DNA from: Candidatus Omnitrophota bacterium
GTDB lineage: Bacteria > Ratteibacteria > UBA8468 > B48-G9 > DTJG01
Direction: 5' to 3'
Length of the DNA stretch: 64,000 nucleotides
Assembly (NCBI GenBank): GCA_023485205.1
Contig: JAMCZX010000025.1
Location: 28,436-92,435, forward strand
This document shows positions 7,839-16,317 of the stretch, one piece after another (positions within the stretch are counted from its first letter, which is position 1; every line of letters begins with the position of its first letter). The translations under genes were made by a program, and so were the position numbers. The notes below the pieces were generated by a model, which did no database searches, was not told where the DNA came from, and saw nothing but the letters and a program-made list of their open reading frames with translations.

Positions 7839-8450
7839 TTGAAAATTATAAATTTATATTATTCAGGATTTACGGTTTTTGCTTATTTATTTGGAAGTAT
7901 TCCATTTGGATACTGGCTCGTAAAAATTTTTAAAGGCATTGACATTAGAAGGTTTGGAAGTGGAAACATAGGCGCTACCAACGTATATAGAGTGGCAGGT
8001 AAGGGCCTGGGAATATTCACTTTCATTCTTGATGTTTTCAAGGGTGTTATACCTGTTTTAATCTTAAAAAAAATCTCTTACGTAAATTTTTCACCATTAT
8101 TTTTTGTTTTTATCGGAATTATTACAATAATTGGTCATAATTATTCCATTTTTTTGAAGGGAAAAGGCGGGAAAGGTGTCAGCTGTAGTTTTGGAGTGAT
8201 ACTTGCTCTTTTTCCTGTGGCAGCTGCGTGTTCTTTTCTTCTATGGTCGCTTATTTTTCTCATTTCCGGGTACGTATCCTTCGGGTCCATAATTGCAGCG
8301 TTTTTTCTTCCTTTTTTTATCTTTATTTTTAATAAAAATTCTGTGTATGTTATAACAGGCATGCTTATTTTTTTCATTATTCTTTTTGCACATCGTTCAA
8401 ATATTAAAAGACTTTTAACCGGAAAAGAGAACAAAATAAAACTATGGTAA
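7839..8450 (+). CDS. plsY: Glycerol-3-phosphate acyltransferase PlsY
   Basis: PlsY transfers an acyl group from acyl-phosphate to glycerol-3-phosphate, the first step of phospholipid synthesis, at the inner membrane. The 203 residues contain the family signatures YLFGSIPFGYWL (about 16-27), RRFGSGNIGATNV (36-48) and GHNYSIFLKGKGGKGVS (about 101-117), with several membrane helices between and after them. The start is TTG at 7839; no clear binding site precedes it, so this start is less certain than the gene. It overlaps gpsA by seven bases, so acceptor supply and acylation are read together. Confidence 0.93.
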   Translation: MKIINLYYSGFTVFAYLFGSIPFGYWLVKIFKGIDIRRFGSGNIGATNVYRVAGKGLGIFTFILDVFKGVIPVLILKKISYVNFSPLFFVFIGIITIIGHNYSIFLKGKGGKGVSCSFGVILALFPVAAACSFLLWSLIFLISGYVSFGSIIAAFFLPFFIFIFNKNSVYVITGMLIFFIILFAHRSNIKRLLTGKENKIKLW

Positions 8451-9421
8451 AAATTGGAATTATCGGTGCTGGTGGATGGGGGACGGCCCTTGCTGTAATT
8501 TTATCAGAACATTATGAAATATGCATGTGGGAAAAATTCCCGGATTATGCAGGGATTCTTAATAAAAAAAGAGAGAATATATATTTTCTTCCCGGTTTTA
8601 AAATTCCTGAAAAGATTGAGATAACAAGTAATTTATCAGAAGTTTTGTCTTTTGCCTCATATATTATTATTGCTGTTCCTTCCCAGTATTTTAAAAATAT
8701 TCTTGAAGATATTAAGAAGGATTATAAAAATCAACCTATCCTGATTGCTACAAAAGGAATGGAAGAGACAGGATTAAGGATGTCAGACGTTTTAGAGGAA
8801 ATAATACCAGGGACACATCCTTCCATTCTTTCAGGTCCTACAATCGGCAGGGAGGTGGCGGAAAAAAAACCTACAGCTGCAGTCGTTGCTTCCATGGATA
8901 TGGATATAGCACAAAAATTCCAGAAAATTTTAAGCTCGGAATCTTTCAGGATTTATACAAGCAGTGATGTTATTGGTGTTGAATTAGCGGGTTCATCCAA
9001 AAATGTTATCGCAATAGGCGCAGGTATTATTGATGGACTTGGGTTGGGAATTAATACAAAATCAGCTTATCTTGCAAGAGGCATAGAGGAATTGAAGAAT
9101 CTTGGTGTTGCATCAGGCGGGAAAGAAAAAACATTCTGGGGGCTTGCAGGGTTGGGGGACCTTATTACCACATCATTTAGTCCGTCCAGCAGAAATAGAA
9201 GTTATGGAGAGGCATTAGCAAAAGGAAAACAAGGGGAATTTCTAAAAGGCACTAAAATGGTTATTGAAGGTATAAGGACAACAAAGATATTAAAGGGACT
9301 CGGAGAAAAGAAAGGGATTGAACTCCCTATTATTTTTTCAATCTATAGAATTATATATAAAAAATCAAATCCATGGAAAGAAATAAAAAAATTAATGACA
9401 AGAAAACTAAAAAATGAATAA
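8444..9421 (+). CDS. gpsA: Glycerol-3-phosphate dehydrogenase [NAD(P)+]
   Basis: GpsA reduces dihydroxyacetone phosphate to sn-glycerol-3-phosphate, the substrate of the PlsY encoded just upstream. The 325-residue protein starts with the dinucleotide fold IGIIGAGGWGTALAVIL. It then carries AVPSQYF, the ATKGMEETG segment, LSGPTIGREVA and the catalytic lysine in GSSKNVIAIGAGIIDGLGLG. The C-terminal domain has the usual AGLGDLITT. Both neighbouring genes overlap it by a few bases, indicating translational coupling. Confidence 0.95.
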   Translation: MVKIGIIGAGGWGTALAVILSEHYEICMWEKFPDYAGILNKKRENIYFLPGFKIPEKIEITSNLSEVLSFASYIIIAVPSQYFKNILEDIKKDYKNQPILIATKGMEETGLRMSDVLEEIIPGTHPSILSGPTIGREVAEKKPTAAVVASMDMDIAQKFQKILSSESFRIYTSSDVIGVELAGSSKNVIAIGAGIIDGLGLGINTKSAYLARGIEELKNLGVASGGKEKTFWGLAGLGDLITTSFSPSSRNRSYGEALAKGKQGEFLKGTKMVIEGIRTTKILKGLGEKKGIELPIIFSIYRIIYKKSNPWKEIKKLMTRKLKNE

Positions 9422-9737
9422 AGATGGACAATTTTATAAAATATATGAAGTGAGCAATATAACAAATGTTTCTCCTCATATTTTAAGATACTGGGAAAAA
9501 GAATTTTATTTTTTAAAACCCCTGAGAGACCAGAGAGGACAAAGAATCTATTCCGAAAAAGACATTAAAAATATAGAAAAAATCAAAGAGATGCTGTATA
9601 ATGAAGGCTATAAAATAAAAGGTGCAAAAAAGAAATTACGGGATAATAAAAAAAATATAGTAAAGAATCAGCCAACAATAAGTTTTTTGAAAAAAATTCT
9701 AAAAGATTTACAGGAAATAGAAAAATGTTTACAATAG
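9414..9737 (+). CDS. MerR-family transcriptional regulator
   Basis: A short (107 residue) MerR-type protein. The N-terminal winged helix (YKIYEVSNITNVSPHILRYW, then EKEFYFLKPLRDQRGQRIYSEKDI) is followed by a helical segment. There is no C-terminal ligand-binding domain and no metal-binding cysteine, so it resembles the small MerR proteins seen beside housekeeping genes rather than metal sensors. It overlaps gpsA by eight bases and purN by thirteen. Its target is unknown; control of its own operon is a guess. Confidence 0.85.
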   Translation: MNKDGQFYKIYEVSNITNVSPHILRYWEKEFYFLKPLRDQRGQRIYSEKDIKNIEKIKEMLYNEGYKIKGAKKKLRDNKKNIVKNQPTISFLKKILKDLQEIEKCLQ

Positions 9738-10339
9738 CCGTTCTTGCCTCTGGCAAAGGAAGCAATCTTCAAGCAATTATTAATAAAATAAACGATGGGT
9801 ATCTTTCTTCTGTAAGAATAGGTGTGGTTTTAAGCGATAATTCTGATTCAGGAGCTTTAAAAATTGCGGAAAAAGAAGGAATCAAAAGTATATATGTTCC
9901 ACCGGGAAAATACAGGACTTTTCTTGAGCCGGGCAGAGAAAAAGAATACGTCCGGATATTAAAAGAAAACAAGGTTGAACTTGTATGTTTTGCCGGATTT
10001 ATGCGGATTATCAAGGAACCATTTTTTACTGAGTTTAAAGATAAAATTATTAATATCCACCCTTCCCTTCTTCCTGCTTTTCCTGGCATTGAAGCATGGA
10101 AGCAGGCATTTGATTATGGTGTCAGGTTTACCGGATGCACAGTTCATTTTGTTCAACAATGGCCTGTGGATTCAGGCCCGGTTATTTTCCAGTCTGTGAT
10201 TCCTGTTCTCCAGGATGATACCTGTGAAACATTATATCAAAGAATACAGCTCAAAGAACATATTATTTATCCTCTTGCCATTAAATCAGTATCTGAAGGC
10301 AGAATTTTTATTTCAGGGAACAAGGTTATAATAAAATGA
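9725..10339 (+). CDS. purN: Phosphoribosylglycinamide formyltransferase
   Basis: PurN formylates GAR using 10-formyltetrahydrofolate, the third step of purine synthesis. The 204-residue length is normal. It opens with IAVLASGKGSNLQAII, which binds the phosphate of GAR. The catalytic residues are N110 and H112 in INIHPSLLPAFPG and D149 in WPVDSGPVIFQ. The start overlaps the MerR gene by thirteen bases and its stop overlaps the next acetyltransferase by four, so the whole run from plsY to argG may be one transcript. Confidence 0.95.
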   Translation: MFTIAVLASGKGSNLQAIINKINDGYLSSVRIGVVLSDNSDSGALKIAEKEGIKSIYVPPGKYRTFLEPGREKEYVRILKENKVELVCFAGFMRIIKEPFFTEFKDKIINIHPSLLPAFPGIEAWKQAFDYGVRFTGCTVHFVQQWPVDSGPVIFQSVIPVLQDDTCETLYQRIQLKEHIIYPLAIKSVSEGRIFISGNKVIIK

Positions 10340-10791
10340 AAGTCAGAAAAGCGGATTTAAAGGATGTATATCAAATAAAAAATTTGATAAACATTAATGC
10401 AAATAAGGGACTTATGCTACCTGTTTCAGTAAATCAGTTATATGAAAGAATAAGAGACTTCTGGGTGATAATTGATGATAAGAATAAGGTAATCGGGTGC
10501 GGTGCATTAAAAATAATATGGAAAGACTTGGGAGAAATAAGGTCTCTTGCAATAAAAAATAATTTAAGACAAAAAGGGCACGGCAGGCTTCTGGTGGATA
10601 GACTCATGGAAGAGGCGAAATCCATAGGTCTTAAAAAAGTTTTTGTTTTAACCTATGCGCCTGAATTCTTTGAAAAGTTTTCATTTTATCGTACAGAAAA
10701 ATCAAAACTTCCACATAAGATATGGATGGATTGTATAAACTGTCCAAAATTCCCAAGGTGTGATGAAACCTCTCTCTTGAAAATATTATGA
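10336..10791 (+). CDS. GNAT N-acetyltransferase, ArgA-like (short N-acetylglutamate synthase type)
   Basis: A 151-residue GNAT domain with the acetyl-CoA loop LRQKGHGRLLVDRLMEEA and, near the end, the cysteine cluster CINCPKFPRCDETSLL. That C-terminal cluster is characteristic of the short, kinase-free N-acetylglutamate synthases, which make N-acetylglutamate from glutamate and acetyl-CoA at the start of arginine synthesis. The argG gene lies about 1.2 kb downstream on the same strand, in agreement. A general GNAT of other specificity cannot be excluded. It overlaps purN and the next gene by four bases each. Confidence 0.78.
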   Translation: MKVRKADLKDVYQIKNLININANKGLMLPVSVNQLYERIRDFWVIIDDKNKVIGCGALKIIWKDLGEIRSLAIKNNLRQKGHGRLLVDRLMEEAKSIGLKKVFVLTYAPEFFEKFSFYRTEKSKLPHKIWMDCINCPKFPRCDETSLLKIL

Positions 10792-11912
10792 AAAACATTA
10801 TAAAATATTTTTTAATATTGCTTGTTTTTGCAAATTTTCTTTATGCATATGAGGATGTTAACACTTCGCCTGTTTCCCAGGAATTCGTTTCCGGTGTCCC
10901 CCAGGAATTTTTTTCAGGCAGAAAGGTGGAACTGAAAAAGCATTTTTTAAATACCATTTTTGCAGTTGGCAATTCTATAAACTTTACAGGTAATTCAAAT
11001 GAGGATATTTTACTTTTTGGTTTTAATGTAAAAATTAATGGAACAATGAAAAAAAGTGTATACATCCTTGCAGACCAGGTATATATTTCCGGAACTATTA
11101 AAGGGAATCTTAATGTAATTGCAAAAGAAATACATATAAATAGATGTACTGTCATAGGAAGTACTTCTCTGATATCTCCATCAGTAAATATAGGACAAAA
11201 TACCTATTTTAAAAATATAACAAAAATATACGCCAATCATGCAATTATAGGCGGATATTATAAAACCCTGCTCATAAAGGGGAAAAAAATTAATTTTCTA
11301 TCAAATATGCATATAAAAGATAATCTTTATGTCCAGTCTGCAGAAAAACCTTATATTCCCCTGTCATCCGTTATCAGGGGGAAATATCACTATAAGAAGT
11401 TTTTTCTTCCAAAAATTGAAAATATTTTATCAACAAAAAACAGGATGATTTTTTCTTTTTTGAGTTTATGTGTCCCTTTTATTCTCATGGTTTTTTTTAT
11501 GCCCAATTTTCTGAGAGATACCGTTGCAATTATTGATACCTCGCCGGTAAAGGTTTTTTTTACGGGTGTTTTTGGCATTATTCTTACCCCGATAATTCTT
11601 TTTATTCTTATGCTGACGCTTATTGGGGCGCCACTTAGTTTTATTTTGTTGTTTTTTTATTTTGCTCTTATTTATTTTTCCAGGGGATTTGCTGCTGCAG
11701 GTCTTGGAAGGCAAATTTTTATAAAATTGAGGGAAACCCATTTTAAAACCCTGTTATCAGTTATTATCGGGATTGGAATTTTTGTTTTTCTTACAAGTAT
11801 CCCGGTAGCAGGATATTTTTTCCAGGGGCTTTTTATTATTTTTGGTTTTGGCGCAATGACAAGCGGAAGAATTATGTTATATAAAAAACTGAGAAAATCC
11901 AAAATACTATAA
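10788..11912 (+). CDS. Secreted/membrane protein with bactofilin-like beta-helix and C-terminal membrane helices
   Basis: A 374-residue protein. Residues 1-20 are a signal peptide or anchor (YFLILLVFANFLYAY). Residues 45-190 are a right-handed beta-helix-like array of short strands with a bactofilin look (FGFNVKINGTMKKSVYI, ISGTIKGNLNVIAKEI, GSTSLISPSVNIGQNTYF). The C-terminal 160 residues hold four or five hydrophobic helices. The fold resembles polymer-forming cytoskeletal-type membrane proteins, which may organise the envelope. Function is not known. It is coupled by four bases to the ArgA-like gene, an odd pairing that may only reflect operon packing. Confidence 0.7.
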   Translation: MKNIIKYFLILLVFANFLYAYEDVNTSPVSQEFVSGVPQEFFSGRKVELKKHFLNTIFAVGNSINFTGNSNEDILLFGFNVKINGTMKKSVYILADQVYISGTIKGNLNVIAKEIHINRCTVIGSTSLISPSVNIGQNTYFKNITKIYANHAIIGGYYKTLLIKGKKINFLSNMHIKDNLYVQSAEKPYIPLSSVIRGKYHYKKFFLPKIENILSTKNRMIFSFLSLCVPFILMVFFMPNFLRDTVAIIDTSPVKVFFTGVFGIILTPIILFILMLTLIGAPLSFILLFFYFALIYFSRGFAAAGLGRQIFIKLRETHFKTLLSVIIGIGIFVFLTSIPVAGYFFQGLFIIFGFGAMTSGRIMLYKKLRKSKIL

Positions 11913-11966
11913 AACTGAAAATATGAAATCCAGAACTTATTAGTTTCATTATATAGTGGAGGAAAA

Positions 11967-13157
11967 ATGAAAATAGTACTTGCATATTCAGGAGGACTGG
12001 ACACCTCAATCATTATTAAATGGCTTAAAGATAAATATAATGCTGAAATTATAGCTTTTACAGTGGACATAGGACAAAAAGACGACCCAAAACTTCTTGA
12101 AGAAAAGGCATATAAGGCAGGCGCATCCAAATTTTATTTTAAAGACATGAAAGAGGAATTTATTAATGAATTTGTTTTCCCCTCTCTTAGAGCCTCTGCT
12201 TTATATGAGAATAAATATCCTCTTGCCACTGCTCTTTCCCGGCCGTTAATCGCAAAAGGAATGGTGGATATTGCAAAAAAAGAAAATGCAGATGCTTTTG
12301 CCCATGGATGTACAGGAAAAGGAAACGACCAGGTAAGGTTTGAATTCTCTTTTAAGTATCTTGCCCCGGAAATAAAAATAATTGCTCCTGTGAGAGAATG
12401 GGAATTTAAGTCAAGAGAAGAGGAAATAGAATATGCAAAAAAACATAATATCCCTGTACCTGTAACCAAAAAATCCCCATATAGCATAGACTGGAATCTC
12501 TGGGGAATATCAATTGAATGCGGTATTCTTGAAAATCCGGAAAAGGAACCGCCGGAAGATGCATATCAAATTACAAAAAGCCCTCAAAAAGCTCCCTCAA
12601 AACCAGAATATATTGAAATTGAATTTGATAAAGGTGCGCCTGTTGGATTAAATGGCAAAAAATATTCTCCGGTTAAACTAATAAAAACACTTACAGAAAT
12701 TGCCGGGAAAAATGGAATCGGAAGAATAGACATGATAGAAAACAGATTTGTCGGGATAAAGTCCAGAGAGATATACGAAGCCCCTGCAGCAACTGTACTT
12801 CATATTGCGCATAATGAACTTGAGTGTCTTACAATGGAGAGAGACCTATACCATTTTAAGAATACTTTATCACAAAAATATGCTGAGATTGTATATTATG
12901 GATACTGGTTTACCCAATTCAGGGAATCCCTTGATGATTTTGTTGATAAAACACAGCAGTTTGTAAGCGGCAAAATCACGCTAAAATTGTTTAAGGGTAA
13001 CTGTACAGTTGCAAAAAGAACCTCCCCCTACTCTCTTTATGATACAAGGCTTTCCACATACACCAAAGAGGATATTTTTGACCATAAAGCATCAAAAGGA
13101 TTTCTCAGCATTGCAGGACTGCCTTTATACCTGGAAGGCAAAAGAAAGAAACTGTAA
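11967..13157 (+). CDS. argG: Argininosuccinate synthase
   Basis: ArgG joins citrulline and aspartate with ATP to make argininosuccinate. The 396-residue protein begins with the PP-loop [19 protein letters not shown]. It has the citrulline/aspartate-binding [13 protein letters not shown] and the [13 protein letters not shown] region, as in the family. GGAGG precedes the ATG by six bases. No argH follows; the next gene is an unrelated reductase. Together with the ArgA-like gene upstream and proC at 25161 it indicates local glutamate-derived amino acid synthesis. Confidence 0.96.
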   Translation: MKIVLAYSGGLDTSIIIKWLKDKYNAEIIAFTVDIGQKDDPKLLEEKAYKAGASKFYFKDMKEEFINEFVFPSLRASALYENKYPLATALSRPLIAKGMVDIAKKENADAFAHGCTGKGNDQVRFEFSFKYLAPEIKIIAPVREWEFKSREEEIEYAKKHNIPVPVTKKSPYSIDWNLWGISIECGILENPEKEPPEDAYQITKSPQKAPSKPEYIEIEFDKGAPVGLNGKKYSPVKLIKTLTEIAGKNGIGRIDMIENRFVGIKSREIYEAPAATVLHIAHNELECLTMERDLYHFKNTLSQKYAEIVYYGYWFTQFRESLDDFVDKTQQFVSGKITLKLFKGNCTVAKRTSPYSLYDTRLSTYTKEDIFDHKASKGFLSIAGLPLYLEGKRKKL

Positions 13158-13253
13158 AACTCTAAATTCTTAACACATAATTATTAAAATATGAAAGAAA
13201 AAGGAGACAGGCAATATCAAAAACTCTGGCGTGTATTTCACTAAGGAGGAGAT

Positions 13254-14384
13254 ATGCATTACAGAAAATTCGGTAATACAGGAGTAACAGTTTCTCTTCT
13301 TGGATTTGGCTCAATGAGGCTACCAATGGAAGAGAAAAATGGAAAAGGATTTGTGAAAGAAGAAGCAATAAAAATTATTCGTACAGCATTTGAAAATGGA
13401 GTAAATTATATTGATACGGCTTATGGATATTGTAATGGCCAGAGTGAAATAATCGTCGGAAAAGCGTTAAAAGGATGGAGAGAAAAGGTTTACCTTTCAA
13501 CAAAAATTCCAGTCTGGCAGATAGAAAAAACATCAGATTATCAAAAATTTCTTGAAGAACAGTTGAAAAAATTAGATGTGGACTATATTGATTTTTATCA
13601 CTTTCACGGGTTGAATGAACAGACTTTTAATGAAAAGGTTTTGAGGCTTAATCTTCTGAAAGAAGCAGAAAATGCAAAACAAAAAGGGCTTATACATCAT
13701 ATCTCTTTTTCTTTTCATGATAAACCTGAGATTATGAAAAAAATTATAGATATCGGCTCTTTTGAAACAGTTTTATGCCAGTATAATCTACTTGATAAAG
13801 TAAATGAAGAATCTATTTGTTATGCACATTCAAAAGGGGTTGGTGTTGCTATTATGGGACCTGTTGGTGGCGGAAGACTTGCAAAATCAAATGTGTTGGA
13901 AAATATTTTTAAAGATGCCTCAATAACAACACCCGAACTTGCTCTTAGATTCGTTTTTTCAAATCCAGATGTTTCCGTCGCCCTTTCTGGTATGGGAAAT
14001 ATGGAAATGGTTGAAGAGAATACAAAAACAGCAAAAATATTTAAATTCTTAACAAAAAAAGAAAAAGAAATGTTGGACAGATTTATTGAGAATAGAAAGA
14101 AAAAAGAAGAAATACCATGCACTGGCTGTAGATATTGTCAGCCATGTCCAGAAGGTGTTGTAATTCCTGAAATTTTCCAGTTGATGAATTATTATAAAAT
14201 ATATGGACTTATAGATTTTGCAAAACAGCAATATAAAAACATTGGAAAAAATCCTGACGATAAAAGAAAAAATGCATTCGCCTGTGTAGAGTGTAAAAAA
14301 TGCGAGAATATCTGTCCACAAAAGATAAAAATAACGGACGAACTTAAAAAAATTCATGAGATATTGGCTGATACTGAAATATGA
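13254..14384 (+). CDS. Aldo/keto reductase with C-terminal 4Fe-4S domain
   Basis: A 376-residue protein. The N-terminal barrel (residues 1-270) has the AKR signatures YIDTAYGYCNGQSE (D and Y), STKIP (K) and FYHFHG (H). The C-terminus has two four-cysteine clusters: CTGCRYCQPCPEGV near 288 and CVECKKCENICPQ near 347, each CxxCxxCxxxCP. Proteins of this type are common in anaerobes; their substrates are mostly unknown. A strong AAGGAGG precedes the ATG. The stop overlaps the next gene by four bases, tying this redox enzyme to a MacB-type export system. Confidence 0.9.
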   Translation: MHYRKFGNTGVTVSLLGFGSMRLPMEEKNGKGFVKEEAIKIIRTAFENGVNYIDTAYGYCNGQSEIIVGKALKGWREKVYLSTKIPVWQIEKTSDYQKFLEEQLKKLDVDYIDFYHFHGLNEQTFNEKVLRLNLLKEAENAKQKGLIHHISFSFHDKPEIMKKIIDIGSFETVLCQYNLLDKVNEESICYAHSKGVGVAIMGPVGGGRLAKSNVLENIFKDASITTPELALRFVFSNPDVSVALSGMGNMEMVEENTKTAKIFKFLTKKEKEMLDRFIENRKKKEEIPCTGCRYCQPCPEGVVIPEIFQLMNYYKIYGLIDFAKQQYKNIGKNPDDKRKNAFACVECKKCENICPQKIKITDELKKIHEILADTEI

Positions 14385-15052
14385 AAGAAAAAAATATAGT
14401 TGTAAAATTAACAGACATTACAAAAATCTATAAAATAGATACCGTGGAGGTATTAGCTTTATCAAATATTAATCTTGAAATAGAAAAAGGAGAATTCGTA
14501 GCTATAATGGGCCCTTCCGGTTCAGGGAAATCCACACTTCTGAGTATACTGGGATGCCTTGATGGTCCCACAAGCGGGACATATTATTTAGAAAGTAAAG
14601 ACGTTTCTCTGTTTTCTGATGATGAACTTTCTGAAATAAGATGTCATAAAATAGGGTTTATATTCCAGGCGTACAATCTTATATCCCAGTTTAGCGTTCT
14701 TGAAAATATTGAAGTTCCTCTTTTTTATAGCAATGAGTTTATACCTGAAAGCAAATTATTACAAATGGCCCAGATAGTAGGATTAGGGCAAAGAATATAT
14801 CATAGACCAAATCAATTGTCAGGTGGAGAACAACAAAGGGTTGCAATAGCAAGAAGTATGGTGAATAATCCTGCCATTATATTAGCAGATGAACCTACGG
14901 GAAATCTTGATTCTAAAACAGGCATTGAAATACTGAATATCTTTACAGATCTTCATCAAAAAAATAATACTATCATTATGGTTACCCATAGTGAAGAAGT
15001 GGCAAAGTGTGCAACAAGAATTATCAGACTTAAAGATGGGAAAATAATATGA
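14381..15052 (+). CDS. ABC transporter ATP-binding protein, MacB/LolD type
   Basis: A 223-residue ATPase of the lipoprotein/macrolide exporter class. It carries Walker A GPSGSGKST (about residues 44-52), the Q-loop in GFIFQAYNLI, the signature [15 protein letters not shown] and Walker [16 protein letters not shown]. It overlaps the upstream reductase and the downstream permease by four bases each. With the following three genes it forms a complete tripartite export system spanning both membranes. Confidence 0.93.
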   Translation: MKEKNIVVKLTDITKIYKIDTVEVLALSNINLEIEKGEFVAIMGPSGSGKSTLLSILGCLDGPTSGTYYLESKDVSLFSDDELSEIRCHKIGFIFQAYNLISQFSVLENIEVPLFYSNEFIPESKLLQMAQIVGLGQRIYHRPNQLSGGEQQRVAIARSMVNNPAIILADEPTGNLDSKTGIEILNIFTDLHQKNNTIIMVTHSEEVAKCATRIIRLKDGKII

Positions 15053-16317
15053 TATTTTTTATTTTTTTAAAAAGAACATTAAAGGTTGGATTGAAAGGGT
15101 TATGGCATAGGAAATTACGTTCATTTCTTACTATTTTAGGAATCATTTTTGGTGTTGCATCTGTTATTACAATGCTCGCAATAGGAGAAGGTGCAAGTTT
15201 TGAAGCACAACAAAGAATAAAAGAAATGGGCAGCCATAATATAATAATACAAAGTGTTAAGCCATCTACCAGTTCCACACAAACAAATCTTAGTCCTACA
15301 TTTATAAATAAGTATGGACTTTTAAACAGGGATTTTTATAAGCTTAAAGAAATACCTACAATAAAAAAAATTTCTGCTGTAAAAAGTATGAATGCCACAG
15401 TTTGGCATTCAAAAAAACATATATATTGTGAAATACTTGGAACTGCCCCTTCATATTTTAGTATAGCCAATTATCATATTGGAAAAGGACAATTTTTTAA
15501 TTATATTGAATATAAAGATGTGGCAAATGTCGCTGTTTTAGGTTCAGGTGTTGCTAATAAACTTTTTCCTTTTGGGGGGGAAATTGGAAAAACTATTAGA
15601 ATCAAACAGGATTATTTTAGAATTATTGGTATAATAAAAAAACAAACCTTAGGAGGAAAAACAGCAATCGGGAATATAAATAATGAGATATATATACCTT
15701 TTTCTACATATAGGAATTATTTTGGAAACTTTATTTTTCAGTTTAATGCGGGTAATATTAAAAGAACATGGGTCAAGATTAATCAGGTGTGGATAGAAGT
15801 AAAAAATAAAAAATATGTTATTCCTACATCTGAGGTTATTACATCAATCTTAAAGCCTGACCATCCACAATCAGATTATAAGGTTATAATACCATTATCA
15901 CTTTTACAACAGGCAGAACAAACAAAAATAATTTTTAATATTGTCCTTGGTTCTATAGCAGCTATATCTTTGATTGTAGGGGGCATTGGTATAATGAATA
16001 TTATGCTTGCAAATGTAATGGAAAGAACAAGGGAGATAGGGATACGGAGAGCCCTTGGCGCAAAAAAAAGGGATATTATTTATCAGTTTTTATTTGAAGC
16101 ATCTATTCTATCATCAACCGGGGGCGTATTAGGAGTTTTTCTGGGTATTATAATACCTGTATTTGTTACCCATTTTACAGGTATGAAAACAATAGTAACT
16201 GTATGGTCTCTGCTTCTTGCTTTTTTTACTTCTGTTGGGATAGGAATAATTTTTGGATTATATCCCGCAAAACAGGCATCTGAGATGAGTCCTCTCTCGG
16301 CTTTAAGATATGAATAA
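15049..16317 (+). CDS. MacB-like ABC transporter permease
   Basis: A 422-residue permease with the MacB topology: one N-terminal helix after LWHRKLRSFLTILGIIFGVASV, a periplasmic domain (about residues 45-285), then an FtsX domain of three helices containing GGIGIMNIMLANVMERTREIGIRRALGA. These transporters work as mechanotransmitters that drive export through a periplasmic adaptor and an outer-membrane channel. Both partners are encoded immediately downstream. The exported substrate is unknown. Confidence 0.92.
   Translation: MIFFIFLKRTLKVGLKGLWHRKLRSFLTILGIIFGVASVITMLAIGEGASFEAQQRIKEMGSHNIIIQSVKPSTSSTQTNLSPTFINKYGLLNRDFYKLKEIPTIKKISAVKSMNATVWHSKKHIYCEILGTAPSYFSIANYHIGKGQFFNYIEYKDVANVAVLGSGVANKLFPFGGEIGKTIRIKQDYFRIIGIIKKQTLGGKTAIGNINNEIYIPFSTYRNYFGNFIFQFNAGNIKRTWVKINQVWIEVKNKKYVIPTSEVITSILKPDHPQSDYKVIIPLSLLQQAEQTKIIFNIVLGSIAAISLIVGGIGIMNIMLANVMERTREIGIRRALGAKKRDIIYQFLFEASILSSTGGVLGVFLGIIIPVFVTHFTGMKTIVTVWSLLLAFFTSVGIGIIFGLYPAKQASEMSPLSALRYE

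Noticed and set aside
13191..13244. A 17-codon frame (ATG to TAA) just before the aldo/keto reductase, ending next to its binding site.
   Set aside because: No ribosome binding site, and too short to judge; it may be chance or a coupling leader, so it is not called as a gene.
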